In this document: piece by piece, positions 5,301 through 5,471 of the stretch
How positions within the stretch are numbered: the stretch's first letter is position 1
How the letters are laid out: every line of letters starts with the position of its first letter
Assembly: GCA_025937035.1 (NCBI GenBank)
Contig: JAICSG010000317.1
Location: forward strand, 1 to 5,471
Direction of reading: 5' to 3'
DNA length: 5,471 nt
Source of the DNA: Thermoanaerobaculia bacterium
GTDB taxonomy: Bacteria; Acidobacteriota; Thermoanaerobaculia; Multivoradales; UBA5704
Notes under the pieces: generated by a model
Seen by the model: the letters and a program-made list of their open reading frames with translations, nothing else
The model's database searches: none
What the model was told of the DNA's origin: nothing
Made by a program: the position numbers and the translations under genes

Positions 5301-5471
5301 GATCACGTAGACGTAGGAGAAGCCGAAGTCCGAGTAGCCGCGCACCGCCTTGACCTTGGGGGCGCCGAGCAGCGCGGAGACGATGGGATAGGTGACCTGG
5401 TCCTCGACGATGTCGGGGGAGCGGTCCCACTTTGAGTAGACGATCACCTGCGAGTCCGAGAGGTCGGGCAG
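2310..5471 (-). CDS. cusA: CusA-type Cu(I)/Ag(I) efflux RND transporter, 5'-truncated by the window edge
   Basis: The inner-membrane proton-driven pump of a tripartite metal efflux system (heavy-metal RND family). 1053 residues are visible, starting LPDLSDSQV, equivalent to about residue 39 of E. coli CusA. The real start and first membrane helix lie beyond 5471. Family stretches seen include SPDIVEDQVTYP, GPDATGVGW, LFLWH, DGAIVEVENAYN, GQEGRLF-like DQEGRLFKPLA and AAPMIGG. The three CusA metal-binding methionines (Met573, 623, 672) are conserved as Met549, 599 and 671 of the visible peptide (codons at 3825, 3675 and 3459). The proton-relay Asp405, Glu939 and Lys984 match Asp366, Glu938 and Lys981. 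This favours Cu(I)/Ag(I) over Zn/Co/Cd. Membrane helices 2-6 fall near residues 303-457, helix 7 near 514-530 and helices 8-12 near 871-1032, with two large periplasmic domains. Relative to E. coli CusA there is a Trp-rich insertion of about 25 residues (615-640), which I believe other CusA homologues share. CusB and CusC partners are expected upstream, outside the window. Confidence 0.93.
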   Translation of the reverse strand: MPDLSDSQVIVYSKWDRSPDIVEDQVTYPIVSALLGAPKVKAVRGYSDFGFSYVYVIFQDGTDLYWARSRVLEYLSKIQSRLPDGVQTELGPDATGVGWVYQYALVDHSGKHSLDELRSYQDWTLRYALQSVPGVAEVAALGGYVKQYQITVDPNRLASYGLPLDQVVEAIRRSNNEVGGRLLEASGAEYMVRGRGYAKRPEDLEQIVLKVGPAGVPVLLRDVARVELGPEIRRGVSDLDGLGDHVGGIVVMRHGENALNVIQRVKAKIEELQPGMPEGVEVVPTYDRSGLITRALDTLRHELVIEMIIVCLVILLFLWHIPSATVPILTIPISVLLAFIPMYFLGVSVNIMSLAGIAISIGVLVDGAIVEVENAYNKLHQWQAGGRKGDFHKVRLEALQEVGPSVFFSLLVIAVAFLPIFALVDQEGRLFKPLAISKNLAMAIAALLAVTLDPALRMLFTRMDPFTFRPRWLARLASRVAVGTYHPEERHPISRAIAKVYEPACRFVLRRPWAVIGGALALVAVSLPLYFRLGSEFMPPLNEGTILYMPITLPGISVTQATELLQTQDRVLKGFPEVDRVLGKAGRADTSTDPAPFSMMETTVVLKPEGQWRPKARWYSGWAPDWMKPAFRPFWPDHLSMDELIDEMDRALRIPGVTNSWTMPIKNRIDMLSTGVRTPIGIKVFGSDLKEIERTGETLEGLLRKIPGTRSVYAERVAGGYFLDIVPRRDQLARYGLTIEQLQTVIATAIGGENVTTTIEGRERYPVNVRYPRELRDDPARLARVLVATPAGAQVPLAQVADLQIVRGPSMLRDENGFLAGYVYVDIAGRDIGSWVEEAKQVVRKHVSLPTGQSLQWSGQYENMVRVRERLKIVVPVTLALIFVLLYANTRSPFKALVVMLAVPFSAVGAVWLFHLLHYNVSIAAWVGMIALLGLDAETGVFMLLFLDLSWDEAKRAGKLKTLADMDEAIIHGAVKRARPKMMTVCAAFMGLLPILWSTSAGADVMKRIAAPMIGGLVTSFLLELLVYPAIYKVWKRHTEMRGAVAEPLAEAA

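Noticed and set aside
2188..5430. Second minus-strand frame over the pump gene, open for over 1000 codons
   Set aside because: Its translation is Arg/Pro/Gly-rich with no family features. It is a third-position GC shadow of cusA. Its last residues are just a translation of the palindromic element.
2358..5435. Very long open frame on the plus strand opposite the pump gene
   Set aside because: It is the mirror of a high-GC coding gene. Its translation is His/Asp/Gly/Leu-rich low-complexity sequence with no recognisable domain, while the minus strand encodes an unmistakable RND pump.

Overview
This is a high-G+C bacterial window in which all four supported protein genes lie on the minus strand. 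In transcription order they are: (1) the nearly complete C-terminal part of a CusA-type heavy-metal RND efflux pump (5471-2310, start outside the window); (2) a small exported protein with an Asp/Arg/His-repeat tail (2010-1414); (3) a second small exported protein of unknown function (1283-729); (4) a small basic, probably DNA-binding protein (506-84). The source is uncertain. The G+C content, the signal peptides and the general look of protein 3 recall Acidobacteriota or a similar high-GC Gram-negative, but this is an impression only. An RND pump implies a two-membrane cell.

The pump is the one confident functional call. It keeps the three methionines that bind Cu(I)/Ag(I) in E. coli CusA and the Asp/Glu/Lys proton-relay residues. 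It should export monovalent copper or silver from the periplasm and inner membrane to the outside, together with a CusB-type adaptor and a CusC-type channel that would lie beyond the right edge.

The 299-bp gap after the pump gene is the most structured non-coding part of the window. It holds a nested palindromic element of about 141 bp (2165-2305) made of four hairpins. The two outer hairpins are preceded by GTAG and the two inner ones by GGAG, all with TTCA/TGAA loops and all facing the centre. This is the architecture of REP/BIME-type elements. The inner hairpins carry T-runs on both strands and look like a bidirectional terminator. Further along the minus strand come two mutually exclusive hairpins (2126-2166), the second followed by AATTTT, and then a perfect Shine-Dalgarno and the start of the tail-repeat protein.

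The 130-bp gap between the two small exported proteins has a good minus-strand terminator (1349-1386) and an 11-bp perfect hairpin just before the Shine-Dalgarno of the next gene. The left end (about 1-660) has somewhat lower G+C, contains an AT-rich patch with a TATAAT box, and encodes the small DNA-binding-like protein. It may be a separate, possibly acquired, segment. No RNA gene, CRISPR array or insertion sequence was recognised.
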